This document shows positions 55,481-63,159 of a stretch of 64,000 nt of DNA, piece after piece. The notes under the pieces are model-generated. The model worked only from the letters and a program-made list of their open reading frames with translations. It had not been told where the DNA came from and searched no databases. Position numbers and translations under genes: made by a program. Numbering within the stretch: the first letter of the stretch is position 1; every line of letters begins with the position of its first letter. Origin of the DNA: Mycolicibacterium cosmeticum (GTDB lineage: Bacteria; Actinomycetota; Actinomycetes; Mycobacteriales; Mycobacteriaceae); contig NZ_CCBB010000003.1 in assembly GCF_000613185.1 (NCBI RefSeq), positions 1,116,001-1,180,000 of the forward strand, in the 5' to 3' direction.

Positions 55481-56656
55481 GTGACGTCGTTACCACCGCT
55501 GGTGGAACCAGCCGCCGAACTGACCCGTGACGAGGTCTCTCGGTACAGCCGTCACCTGATCATCCCGGATCTCGGGGTGGACGGGCAGAAGCGCCTGAAG
55601 AACGCCAAGGTGCTGGTCATCGGTGCCGGCGGCCTGGGGTCCCCGACACTGCTGTACCTGGCCGCCGCCGGCGTCGGCACCATCGGCATCGTCGAGTTCG
55701 ACGTGGTCGACGAGTCGAACCTGCAGCGGCAGATCATCCACGGCCAGTCCGATATCGGCCGGTCCAAGGCGCAGAGCGCACGCGACTCGGTGCTCGAGGT
55801 CAATCCGTACGTCAACGTGGTGCTGCACGAGCTGCGCCTGGAACCGGACAACGCGGTCGACCTGTTCGCCCAGTACGACCTCATCCTGGACGGCACCGAC
55901 AACTTCGCGACCCGCTACCTGGTGAACGACGCCGCCGTGCTGGCGCACAAGCCGTACGTGTGGGGCTCGATCTACCGGTTCGAGGGTCAGGTGTCGGTGT
56001 TCTGGGAGGACGCCCCCGACGATCTGGGCCTGAACTACCGCGACCTGTACCCCGAGCCGCCGCCACCGGGCATGGTGCCGTCCTGCGCCGAAGGCGGTGT
56101 GCTGGGCATCCTGTGCGCGTCCATCGCCTCGGTGATGGGGACCGAGGCCATCAAACTGATCACCGGCATCGGCGAAACCCTGCTGGGCCGGCTGATGGTG
56201 TACGACGCGCTGGACATGAGCTACCGGACCATCAAGATCCGCAAGGACCCCGCCCGGGAGAAGATCACCGGGCTGATCGACTACGAGGCCTTCTGCGGGG
56301 TCATCACCGACGAGGCCGCGGCCGCGTCGGTCGGCTCCACGGTGACCCCGCTGGAACTGCGTGAGCTGCTGGACTCCGGCAAGCCGGTGGCCCTGATCGA
56401 CGTGCGCGAACCCGTCGAGTGGGAGATCAACCACATCGAGGGTGCCGAGCTCATCCCGAAGTCGGCGCTGGAGGCCGGCAGCGGCCTGGCGCAGTTGCCG
56501 CAGGACCGGGTGCCGGTGCTGTACTGCAAGACCGGTGTGCGGTCGGCGGAGGCGCTGGCCGCCGTCAAGAAGGCCGGATTCGCGGACGCACTGCACCTGC
56601 AGGGCGGCATCGTGGCGTGGGCGAAACAACTCGAGCCCGACATGGTGATGTACTGA
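55481..56656 (+). CDS. moeZ: Adenylyltransferase/sulfurtransferase MoeZ
   Basis: 391 residues from GTG 55481, with AAGGAGGG about 7 bases upstream. The N-terminal ThiF/MoeB-type domain (about 15-270) has the nucleotide loop GAGGLGSP near residue 48 and RYSRHLIIPDLG before it; the zinc CxxC pairs of MoeB are missing, as usual for MoeZ. The C-terminal rhodanese domain (about 290-391) has the persulfide Cys349 in YCKTGVRS. MoeZ activates the C-terminal Gly of sulfur carriers such as MoaD2 and CysO and loads sulfur, serving molybdopterin and cysteine synthesis. Orthologue of Rv3206c. The TIGR02569-like gene follows after 37 bases. Confidence 0.94.
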   Translation: MTSLPPLVEPAAELTRDEVSRYSRHLIIPDLGVDGQKRLKNAKVLVIGAGGLGSPTLLYLAAAGVGTIGIVEFDVVDESNLQRQIIHGQSDIGRSKAQSARDSVLEVNPYVNVVLHELRLEPDNAVDLFAQYDLILDGTDNFATRYLVNDAAVLAHKPYVWGSIYRFEGQVSVFWEDAPDDLGLNYRDLYPEPPPPGMVPSCAEGGVLGILCASIASVMGTEAIKLITGIGETLLGRLMVYDALDMSYRTIKIRKDPAREKITGLIDYEAFCGVITDEAAAASVGSTVTPLELRELLDSGKPVALIDVREPVEWEINHIEGAELIPKSALEAGSGLAQLPQDRVPVLYCKTGVRSAEALAAVKKAGFADALHLQGGIVAWAKQLEPDMVMY

Positions 56657-56693
56657 GCGCTCTGGGACGCAGGCACCGCTTAGGCTGACGTGC

Positions 56694-57548
56694 GTGACTG
56701 ACGAACTGCCACCTGACCACGTGTTGGCGGCATTCGGTCTGGCCGGGTTGCGTCCGGTCCCGCTGGGTTCCAGTTGGGAGGGCGGCTGGCGCTGCGGCGA
56801 AGTGGTGCTGTCCATGGTCGCCGACCATGCGCGCGCGGCCTGGTCGGCCAAGGTGCGGGAGACCCTCTTCGCCGACGGCATCCGGTTGGCCCGGCCGGTG
56901 CGTTCCACCGACGGCCGCTACGTCGTCGCCGGCTGGCGCGCCGACACCTTCGTCGCCGGCACCCCGGAACCGCGGCACGACGAGGTGGTGTCGGCATCGG
57001 TGCGCTTGCACGAAGCCACGGCCAACCTGGAGCGGCCCCGGTTCCTCACCCAGCCGCCGGTGGCGCCGTGGTCGGATGTCGACGTGTTCATCGCCGCCGA
57101 CCGGGCGGCCTGGGAGGACCGGCCGCTGCACGCGCTGCCGGCCGGCGCGCGGGTCTCGCCCGGCTCGGCCGACGGACAGAAGTCGGTGGAGCTGATCAAT
57201 CAGCTGGCCACCCTGCGCAAGCCCACCCGCAGCCCCAGTCAGCTGGTGCACGGTGACCTGTACGGCACCGTGCTCTTCGCGGGCGCCGCGGCACCGGGCA
57301 TCACCGACATCACCCCCTACTGGCGGCCCGCGGCGTGGGCGGCCGGCGTCGTCGTCGTGGACGCGCTGGCCTGGGGCGACGCCGACGACGGTCTGCTCGA
57401 GCGCTGGAGCCCGCTGCCGGAGTGGCCGCAGATGGTGTTGCGCGCGTTGATGTTCCGCCTCGCCGTGCACGCACTGCACCCGCGGGCCACCGCGGCCGCC
57501 TTCCCGGGCTTGGCGCGCACCGCGGCGCTGGTTCGCCTGGCGCTGTAG
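56694..57548 (+). CDS. TIGR02569-family protein, kinase-like remnant (Rv3205c)
   Basis: 284 residues from GTG 56694. The C-terminal half resembles aminoglycoside/choline kinases: VHGDLYGTVLF near residue 183 has the HGD of the catalytic loop but lacks the following Asn, and ITDITPYWRPA has the metal-binding Asp. The N-terminal lobe is reduced (LGSSWEGGWRCGEVVLSM). It may be a small-molecule kinase or a degenerate one. The family is restricted to actinobacteria and has no known function. It follows moeZ and is probably cotranscribed. Confidence 0.82.
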   Translation: MTDELPPDHVLAAFGLAGLRPVPLGSSWEGGWRCGEVVLSMVADHARAAWSAKVRETLFADGIRLARPVRSTDGRYVVAGWRADTFVAGTPEPRHDEVVSASVRLHEATANLERPRFLTQPPVAPWSDVDVFIAADRAAWEDRPLHALPAGARVSPGSADGQKSVELINQLATLRKPTRSPSQLVHGDLYGTVLFAGAAAPGITDITPYWRPAAWAAGVVVVDALAWGDADDGLLERWSPLPEWPQMVLRALMFRLAVHALHPRATAAAFPGLARTAALVRLAL

Positions 57549-57764
57549 CTCGCGTGCCCGTTCGCGCGTTCACTCGGCGCTCAGGGCGCTGATCACTCGC
57601 ACTTTTGCGCCATGGTCGCCATGTCGACGGTCCGCGCCGGTGTTACGGCTTCATTTCGGCGGTGAGCCCCCCGCAATGCAGATGTATTCCATCCCTAACC
57701 ACCCGGTAATGGTGGCGGCCTGTAATTGGAGACATCCAAAACCACCCCAAACTTGGAGTCCTCC

Positions 57765-58286
57765 ATGGCATTTGATGCATCCATCGCCGAGAACATCGCC
57801 ACCTCACTGGCCGAGATCCCACATCCGTCGCTGCCCAAGGGCTCGAACATCTACGGCGGCACCAAGATCTTCCCCGACTACCAGGCCGAGGAAGGGGAAA
57901 GCTACTTCACCCTGGTGCACGGCATCGCCCACGAGTCCTCGGTCTCCTTCGTCGCGGTGCTGCAGGCCACCCGCGCGCTGCGCAAGGGCTTCGAGTCGGC
58001 CATCTACTTCTACGGGCCGGGCGCCATCAATTGCCTTGCCACCCGCGGATTTCCGAAGACCGGTGACTCCGGCTTCCCCGGCGAACAGAACATCAACGAC
58101 GCGCTGGCAACCTTCATCTCCGAGGGCGGCACCGTGTTCGCCTGCCGATTCGGCCTGGCCCTGCACGGCGGACGCGAAGAGGACCTCATCGAAGGCGTCA
58201 TCCCGGCACATCCGCTCGACGTGCAGGACGCGCTCATCTACTACGCCCGCAAGGGCGCCATCATCAACTCGACGTACATGGTCTAG
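57765..58286 (+). CDS. nitB: Nit1C cluster protein, MSMEG_0572/Sll0783 family
   Basis: 173 residues from ATG 57765, preceded by GGAG at spacing 7; an upstream TTG at 57726 is possible. A compact single-domain protein with KGSNIYGGTKIFPDYQAEEGES, FYGPGAINCLATRGFP and DALATFISEGGTVFACRFG, matching the MSMEG_0572/Sll0783 family. In Synechocystis Sll0783 is induced by nitrogen starvation; in Pseudomonas the gene is nitB of the Nit1C cluster linked to growth on cyanide as nitrogen source. The biochemical role is unknown. First gene of a seven-gene rightward operon with overlaps or gaps below 11 bases. Confidence 0.85.
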   Translation: MAFDASIAENIATSLAEIPHPSLPKGSNIYGGTKIFPDYQAEEGESYFTLVHGIAHESSVSFVAVLQATRALRKGFESAIYFYGPGAINCLATRGFPKTGDSGFPGEQNINDALATFISEGGTVFACRFGLALHGGREEDLIEGVIPAHPLDVQDALIYYARKGAIINSTYMV

Positions 58287-58294
58287 GGCGCGTC

Positions 58295-59164
58295 ATGACC
58301 ACACTTGCCGCGGTCTCGGCCAACTTCACCCGGGATCTGGAACAGAACTACGCGCTGATCGAGGCGCTCACCGAGGAGGCCCGCGCCAAGGGCGTCGACT
58401 TCCTGGTGTTCCCCGAGGCCGCCATCGGCGGCTACCTGTCCTCACTGGGCAACCACGGCGATACCGTGAAGACCACCAAACGCTCACTGCCGCCGGCCAT
58501 CCGGCTCGACGGCCCGGAGATCGCCCGAGTACAGCGGATCGTGGGCGACCTGGTGATCGCCATCGGGTTCTGCGAACTGGCCGACGACGGCGAGACCCGC
58601 TACAACGCCGCCGCGGTGCTGGACGGCAACACCGTCTACGGCAGCTACCGCAAGGTGCACCAGCCGCTCGGGGAGGGCATGTCGTATTCGGCGGGTTCCG
58701 GTTACGGCGTCTTCGACACCCCGGTCGGCCGGGTCGGTCTGCAGATCTGCTACGACAAGGCATTTCCCGAAGCCGCCCGCGTGATGGCGCTCGACGGCGC
58801 CCAGATCATCGCCAGCCTGTCGGCGTGGCCGGCGGCACGCACCGCCACCGCCGAGAATCTGCAGGACGACCGCTGGACCTATCGTTTCAACCTGTTCGAC
58901 ACCGCCCGCGCCCTGGACAACCAGGTCTTCTGGATCGCCTCCAACCAGAGCGGGACCTTCGGTTCGCTGCGCTACGTGGGCAACGCCAAGGTCGTCGACC
59001 CCGGCGGGAACGTCCTGGCGACAACGCTTCTCGGTAGCGGCATCGCCGTCGCCGAGGTCGATATCGACGCCACCTTCCGCACCATGCGGGCCGGCATGTT
59101 CCACTTGCGCGACCGCAGGCCCGACGTCTACGGCCCGCTCACCGAAGAGTTCGCCCATGCCTGA
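58295..59164 (+). CDS. nitC: Nit1 nitrilase, intact catalytic triad
   Basis: 289 residues from ATG 58295, 8 bases after nitB. Nitrilase superfamily branch 1: catalytic Glu41 in VFPEAAIGGYL, Lys120 in YRKVHQP and nucleophile Cys152 in QICYDKAFPE. The conserved Glu in PLGEGMSY is also present. This type (Sll0784-like, NitC) hydrolyses nitriles to acids and ammonia; in Pseudomonas it is required for cyanide use. The true substrate in this pathway is not known; the cluster suggests a nitrile made or exposed by the flavoprotein and radical SAM protein. It overlaps the next gene by 8 bases. Confidence 0.92.
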   Translation: MTTLAAVSANFTRDLEQNYALIEALTEEARAKGVDFLVFPEAAIGGYLSSLGNHGDTVKTTKRSLPPAIRLDGPEIARVQRIVGDLVIAIGFCELADDGETRYNAAAVLDGNTVYGSYRKVHQPLGEGMSYSAGSGYGVFDTPVGRVGLQICYDKAFPEAARVMALDGAQIIASLSAWPAARTATAENLQDDRWTYRFNLFDTARALDNQVFWIASNQSGTFGSLRYVGNAKVVDPGGNVLATTLLGSGIAVAEVDIDATFRTMRAGMFHLRDRRPDVYGPLTEEFAHA

Positions 59165-59441
59165 GATGACCTTCGAGGTGCGCTGGCCCGACGGCAGCAC
59201 CCAGCGCTGCTATTCGCCGAGCCTGGTCATGCACGACTATCTGAGCGCCGGGACGCAGTACACCGTAGGCGATTTCGTCGACCGCTCCACCCGCGCCCTG
59301 GGTGAGGCCAGCGAGCGGGTACGTGCCAAGTTCGGGTTCGCCTGCACCTCGGCCGCCGACACCGCCGAACGCATCACCGTCGCCGCCGCCCGCTTCCCGC
59401 AGCAGGCACTCGTCCAGGTCACCCAGATGGAGCAACCATGA
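59157..59441 (+). CDS. nitG: Small Nit1C protein, MSMEG_0570 family
   Basis: 94 residues from ATG 59157. It starts PEMTFEVRWPDGSTQRCYSPS, followed by LVMHDYLSAGTQYTVGDFVDRSTRALGEASERVRAKFGF, which fits the MSMEG_0570 nitrogen-starvation family. A Cys is present at CYSPS and another at FACTSA. It has no catalytic motif and may be a subunit or scaffold for a cluster enzyme. The gene overlaps the nitrilase gene by 8 bases and the flavoprotein gene by 4. Confidence 0.83.
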   Translation: MPEMTFEVRWPDGSTQRCYSPSLVMHDYLSAGTQYTVGDFVDRSTRALGEASERVRAKFGFACTSAADTAERITVAAARFPQQALVQVTQMEQP

Positions 59442-60706
59442 CCACCAACCACATTCCGGTCGCCATCATCGGCGGCGGGCAGGCCGGGCTCTCGGTCAGC
59501 TGGTATCTGGGCCGGATGGGCGTCGAGCACGTCGTGCTGGAAGCCCAGACCCCGGTGCACGCCTGGGCCGACACCCGTTGGGACAACTTCACTCTGGTGA
59601 CACCCAACTGGCACTGCAAACTGCCCGGCTACGCCTACACCGGACCCGACCCGGACGGCTTCATGACCCGCGACGAGGTGGTGGCCTGGCTGGCCGGCTG
59701 GCTGGACACCTTCACCCCGCCACTGCGCACCCACACCCGGGTGACCCGGCTGGCTCAGGGGCCCGACGGCGGGTTCGAACTCACCCTCGACGGCCGGGAG
59801 ACGCTGCACTGCGACCACGCCGTCATCGCCACCGGCGGCTACCCGCTTCCCGTGATCCCCAGTTACGCAAACACCCTCGACGCCGGCATCACCCAGATCC
59901 ACTCCGAGCTGTACCGCAACGCCGCCCAGTTGCCCGACGGTGCGGTGCTGGTGGTCGGCACCGGACAATCGGGTGCCCAGATCGCCGAGGACCTGCACCT
60001 GGCCGGCCGGCGGGTGCACCTGGCCGTCGGCAACGCGCCCCGGGTGGCGCGCTTCTACCGCGGCCGGGACTGCATGACCTGGCTGGCCGACATGGGCCTG
60101 TACGACAAACCAGCCCAACAGTATCCGGGTGGTAAGGCCGCGATCGAGAAGACCAACCACTACGTCACCGGGCGCGACGGCGGCCGCGATGTCGACCTGC
60201 GCCAGTTCGCCGCCGAGGGCATGAAACTCTACGGCGCCCTGGCCGACGGCAAGGACACGGTGCTGCGGTTCGAGCCGACCCTGGCCAAGGCACTGGACCA
60301 CGCCGACGCGGTGTACAACTCGATCTGCTCGGATATCGACCGTCACATCGATGCCGCGGGGATCGACGCGCCACCGCCCTCAAGGTACGAACCGGTCTGG
60401 TCGCCCGAACGCGAGACCACCACACTGGATCTGGCCGAGGCCGGCGTCACCAGCATCGTGTGGGCCATCGGCTACCGGCCCGACTACCGCTGGATCGAGG
60501 CCAGCGCCTTCGACGGAGCCGGCCGGCCCATGCAGACCCGCGGCATCACCAACGTCGACGGGCTGAGCTTCATCGGCCTACCCTGGATGCACACCTGGGG
60601 CTCGGGCCGATTCCTGGGCATCGACCGCGACGCCAAACACGTCGCCGACACCATCAATGGCAAGGTTCGCCGTCGCACCTTCCACACCGACGCCGTCGCC
60701 ATCTAG
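59438..60706 (+). CDS. nitH: Flavin-dependent oxidoreductase, MSMEG_0569 family
   Basis: 422 residues from ATG 59438 (ATGA overlap). Two dinucleotide-binding motifs are present: GGGQAGLSVSWYL at the N-terminus for FAD and GTGQSGAQIAEDL near residue 173 for NAD(P)H, plus IATGGYP. It resembles flavoprotein monooxygenases of the FMO/TrkA type. In the pathway it could oxidise an amine to a hydroxylamine or oxime, a possible route toward a nitrile. That reaction is inference. The radical SAM gene begins 10 bases later. Confidence 0.87.
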   Translation: MTTNHIPVAIIGGGQAGLSVSWYLGRMGVEHVVLEAQTPVHAWADTRWDNFTLVTPNWHCKLPGYAYTGPDPDGFMTRDEVVAWLAGWLDTFTPPLRTHTRVTRLAQGPDGGFELTLDGRETLHCDHAVIATGGYPLPVIPSYANTLDAGITQIHSELYRNAAQLPDGAVLVVGTGQSGAQIAEDLHLAGRRVHLAVGNAPRVARFYRGRDCMTWLADMGLYDKPAQQYPGGKAAIEKTNHYVTGRDGGRDVDLRQFAAEGMKLYGALADGKDTVLRFEPTLAKALDHADAVYNSICSDIDRHIDAAGIDAPPPSRYEPVWSPERETTTLDLAEAGVTSIVWAIGYRPDYRWIEASAFDGAGRPMQTRGITNVDGLSFIGLPWMHTWGSGRFLGIDRDAKHVADTINGKVRRRTFHTDAVAI

Positions 60707-60716
60707 GGGAGTCCCG

Positions 60717-61772
60717 ATGTCAGTATCCACGCGTGTCGACCTCGCCCTGCTGGGCTTCCGCGGCCGGCCACCGGTCAGCCGCACCGCCGGCGCCGGGCCG
60801 AGCGCCGACGGCCACCTCGTCATCGACGGCCTCAACGCCGCCATCCCGCGGAACCCGCAGAGCCCGTTCGTGTTCGACGGCACCCGGGTTCTGCTGGACG
60901 GCGAGGACACCGGCCTGGACGTCGAGGTCGTCGACCGGCCCCGGTTCTACGACCTGAGCACCGCCGACGGGGTGCCGTACGAAAAGCTCGCCCGGCTACA
61001 CGGCCGCAACGTGCTGGCCACCACCGCGGTGCAGACCTGTATCCGTTACGCCGAAGACCAGCGGTGCCGGTTCTGCACCATCGAGGAGTCCCTGCGCACC
61101 GGCGCCACCACCGCGGTGAAGCGCCCGGCCGAGCTCGCCGAGGTGGCCGCGGCGGCGGTCCGCCTCGACGGCGTCACCCAGATGGTGATGACCACCGGCA
61201 CGTCCGCCGGAACCGACCGCGGCGCACGGCATCTGGCGCGGTGCGTACGCGCGGTCAAGGCGGCCGTGCCGGAGCTGCCCATCCAGGTGCAGTGCGAGCC
61301 ACCGGCCGATCTGGCCGTGCTGACCGAGCTGCGCGACGCGGGTGCCGACGCCATCGGCATCCACGTCGAATCGCTCGACGACGAGGTGCGGCGACGCTGG
61401 ATGCCGGGTAAGGCCACCGTGCCGATGGACGGTTACCGGGCCGCCTGGCGCGAGGCGGTGCGGGTGTTCGGCCGCAACCAGGTGTCGACCTACCTGCTGG
61501 TCGGGCTCGGCGAAGATCCCGACGAATTGGTCAGCGGCGCCGCCGAATTGATCGAGATGGGGGTCTACCCCTTCGTGGTGCCCTACCGGCCGCAGCCCGG
61601 GTCGCTGGCCGTCGAGGTCGACGGCGCCGCGGCACCGGATGCCGCACTGGTGGAGAAGGTGTCCCGTGAGGTCGCCGCCCGGCTGGTCATGGCGGGAATG
61701 GCAGGGACCGACCAGCGGGCCGGGTGCGCGGCGTGCGGGGCCTGCTCGGTACTGCAGAACCTGGGGGCATGA
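60717..61772 (+). CDS. nitD: Radical SAM protein, MSMEG_0568 family
   Basis: 351 residues from ATG 60717, with AGGGGAG upstream. The iron-sulfur motif is C108-x8-C117-x2-C120 (TCIRYAEDQRCRFCTIE), wider than the usual CX3CX2C but known for this family. A TIM-barrel core follows with MVMTTGTSAGTDRG, IQVQCEPPADL and GIHVESLDDEVRRRWMPGKA, as in the BioB/lipoyl-synthase-like branch. Near the C-terminus C337-x2-C340-x2-C343 could hold a second cluster. The reaction is not known. It overlaps the following fusion gene by 4 bases. Confidence 0.9.
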   Translation: MSVSTRVDLALLGFRGRPPVSRTAGAGPSADGHLVIDGLNAAIPRNPQSPFVFDGTRVLLDGEDTGLDVEVVDRPRFYDLSTADGVPYEKLARLHGRNVLATTAVQTCIRYAEDQRCRFCTIEESLRTGATTAVKRPAELAEVAAAAVRLDGVTQMVMTTGTSAGTDRGARHLARCVRAVKAAVPELPIQVQCEPPADLAVLTELRDAGADAIGIHVESLDDEVRRRWMPGKATVPMDGYRAAWREAVRVFGRNQVSTYLLVGLGEDPDELVSGAAELIEMGVYPFVVPYRPQPGSLAVEVDGAAAPDAALVEKVSREVAARLVMAGMAGTDQRAGCAACGACSVLQNLGA

Positions 61773-63151
61773 TGACCGAGCTGTCCATTCTGGCCGGAAC
61801 CCGCCGGGCCACAGCGCTTCTCATCCACCGCGCCGAGGGTGCCGAGCTCGATGCCTACCACCGGCTGCGCCGGGAAGCCTTCGTCGGCGAACAGGGCCTG
61901 TTCACCGGCACGGACCGCGACGACATCGACGACGATCCGCGCACCGTGGTGTTGGTCGCCACCGCACCGGACGGTGGGGTCCTCGGCGGGGTGCGGCTGG
62001 CGCCCGTCGGCGCGGTCGACGTGGGGTGGTGGACCGGGAGCCGGCTGGTGGCCCAGGCCGGCGCGCCCAGCGGCATCGGCCCGGCCTTGATCCGGGCCGC
62101 GTGCGCGCACGCCGAATCGGCCGGGGTGCTGCGTTTCGAGGCCACCGTGCAACGGCGCTACCTCCCGATGTTCACCGCGCTCGGCTGGCAGACCCTGCGG
62201 CACACCGAATTCGCCGGCCGGCCGCACACCGCGATCCGCTGGCCGCTGCACCCGTTCCGTGCGCTCACCGCGGCCACCAAGACGTTCCTCGGCCCGGCCC
62301 TGGCGCCGCTGCGGGCGACGCCGGGAGCGCTCGGCCCGGCCGGGTTCGTCGGCGACGACGGCGCGCCGGTGCCGGGCAGCGATCTGATCGCCGCGTGCGA
62401 CGCCATCATCCCGTCCATGGTCGAGCGCGACCCGGAGTGGGCGGGCTGGTGTTCGGTGCTGGTCAACCTCAACGACCTGACCGCGATGGGGGCCGCACCG
62501 CTGGGACTGCTGGACGCGGTCGGCGCCCCCACCCGGGCATTGCTGGATCGGATCATCCGCGGTGTGGCGGCGGCCTCGCGGGCATGGGAGGTACCGGTGC
62601 TGGGCGGGCACAGCCAACTCGGTGTCCCGGCGGCGCTGGCCGTCACCGCCCTGGGCCGGACCGCCACTCCGGTGCCCGGCGGCGGCGGGCGGGCCGGTGA
62701 CCCGGTGGCGCTCACCGCCGACCTCACCGGCGACTGGCGGCCCGGATACACGGGCCGGCAATGGGATTCGACGAGTGGCCGCGCCGCCGCCGAGCTCCGG
62801 GAGATGACCGGCCTGGTCGCCAGGATGGGGCCGCGGGCCGCCAAGGATGTCAGCATGGCCGGCATCGTCGGAACCCTGGGCATGCTGGCCGAAGCCGGCG
62901 GCACCGGCGCCGAGCTCGACGTCGCGGCCGTCCCGCGCCCGGCGGGCGCGGGGATGGGTTCGTGGCTGACCTGTTTCCCCGGTTACGCCATGCTCACCGC
63001 GGGCGGCGACGCGCCGGCCGGCGCGCCCCCCGGCGTCACGACCGCTGTCTGCGGGTCGCTCACCGCGGCACCCGGTGTGCGCCTACGCTGGCCTGACGGG
63101 GTGACGACGACGGCGCTCACGTCGCCGGTCACCGGTCTCGGAGCGGCCTGA
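61769..63151 (+). CDS. Fused GNAT acetyltransferase and AIR synthase-related protein (MSMEG_0567 type)
   Basis: 460 residues from ATG 61769 (ATG 61772 is the next codon). Residues 15-165 are a GNAT domain (AYHRLRREAFVGEQGLFTGTDRD, ATVQRRYLPMFTALGW), the Nit1C NitE part. Residues about 175-460 are an AIR synthase-related domain with an ATP-type Gly-rich region (VNLNDLTAMGAAPLGLLDAVG, GGHSQLGVP, AAKDVSMAGIVGTLGML), the NitF part. In Pseudomonas these are two genes; the fusion implies the acetyl-transfer and ATP-using steps act together. It ends 8 bases before the second nitrilase-like gene. Confidence 0.88.
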   Translation: MMTELSILAGTRRATALLIHRAEGAELDAYHRLRREAFVGEQGLFTGTDRDDIDDDPRTVVLVATAPDGGVLGGVRLAPVGAVDVGWWTGSRLVAQAGAPSGIGPALIRAACAHAESAGVLRFEATVQRRYLPMFTALGWQTLRHTEFAGRPHTAIRWPLHPFRALTAATKTFLGPALAPLRATPGALGPAGFVGDDGAPVPGSDLIAACDAIIPSMVERDPEWAGWCSVLVNLNDLTAMGAAPLGLLDAVGAPTRALLDRIIRGVAAASRAWEVPVLGGHSQLGVPAALAVTALGRTATPVPGGGGRAGDPVALTADLTGDWRPGYTGRQWDSTSGRAAAELREMTGLVARMGPRAAKDVSMAGIVGTLGMLAEAGGTGAELDVAAVPRPAGAGMGSWLTCFPGYAMLTAGGDAPAGAPPGVTTAVCGSLTAAPGVRLRWPDGVTTTALTSPVTGLGAA

Positions 63152-63159
63152 GGGGAGCC

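Noticed and set aside
57630..57660. GlnR box near GTTAC in the Nit1C upstream region
   Set aside because: The half-site six bases on reads ATTTC rather than GAAAC or similar, so only one half is present.
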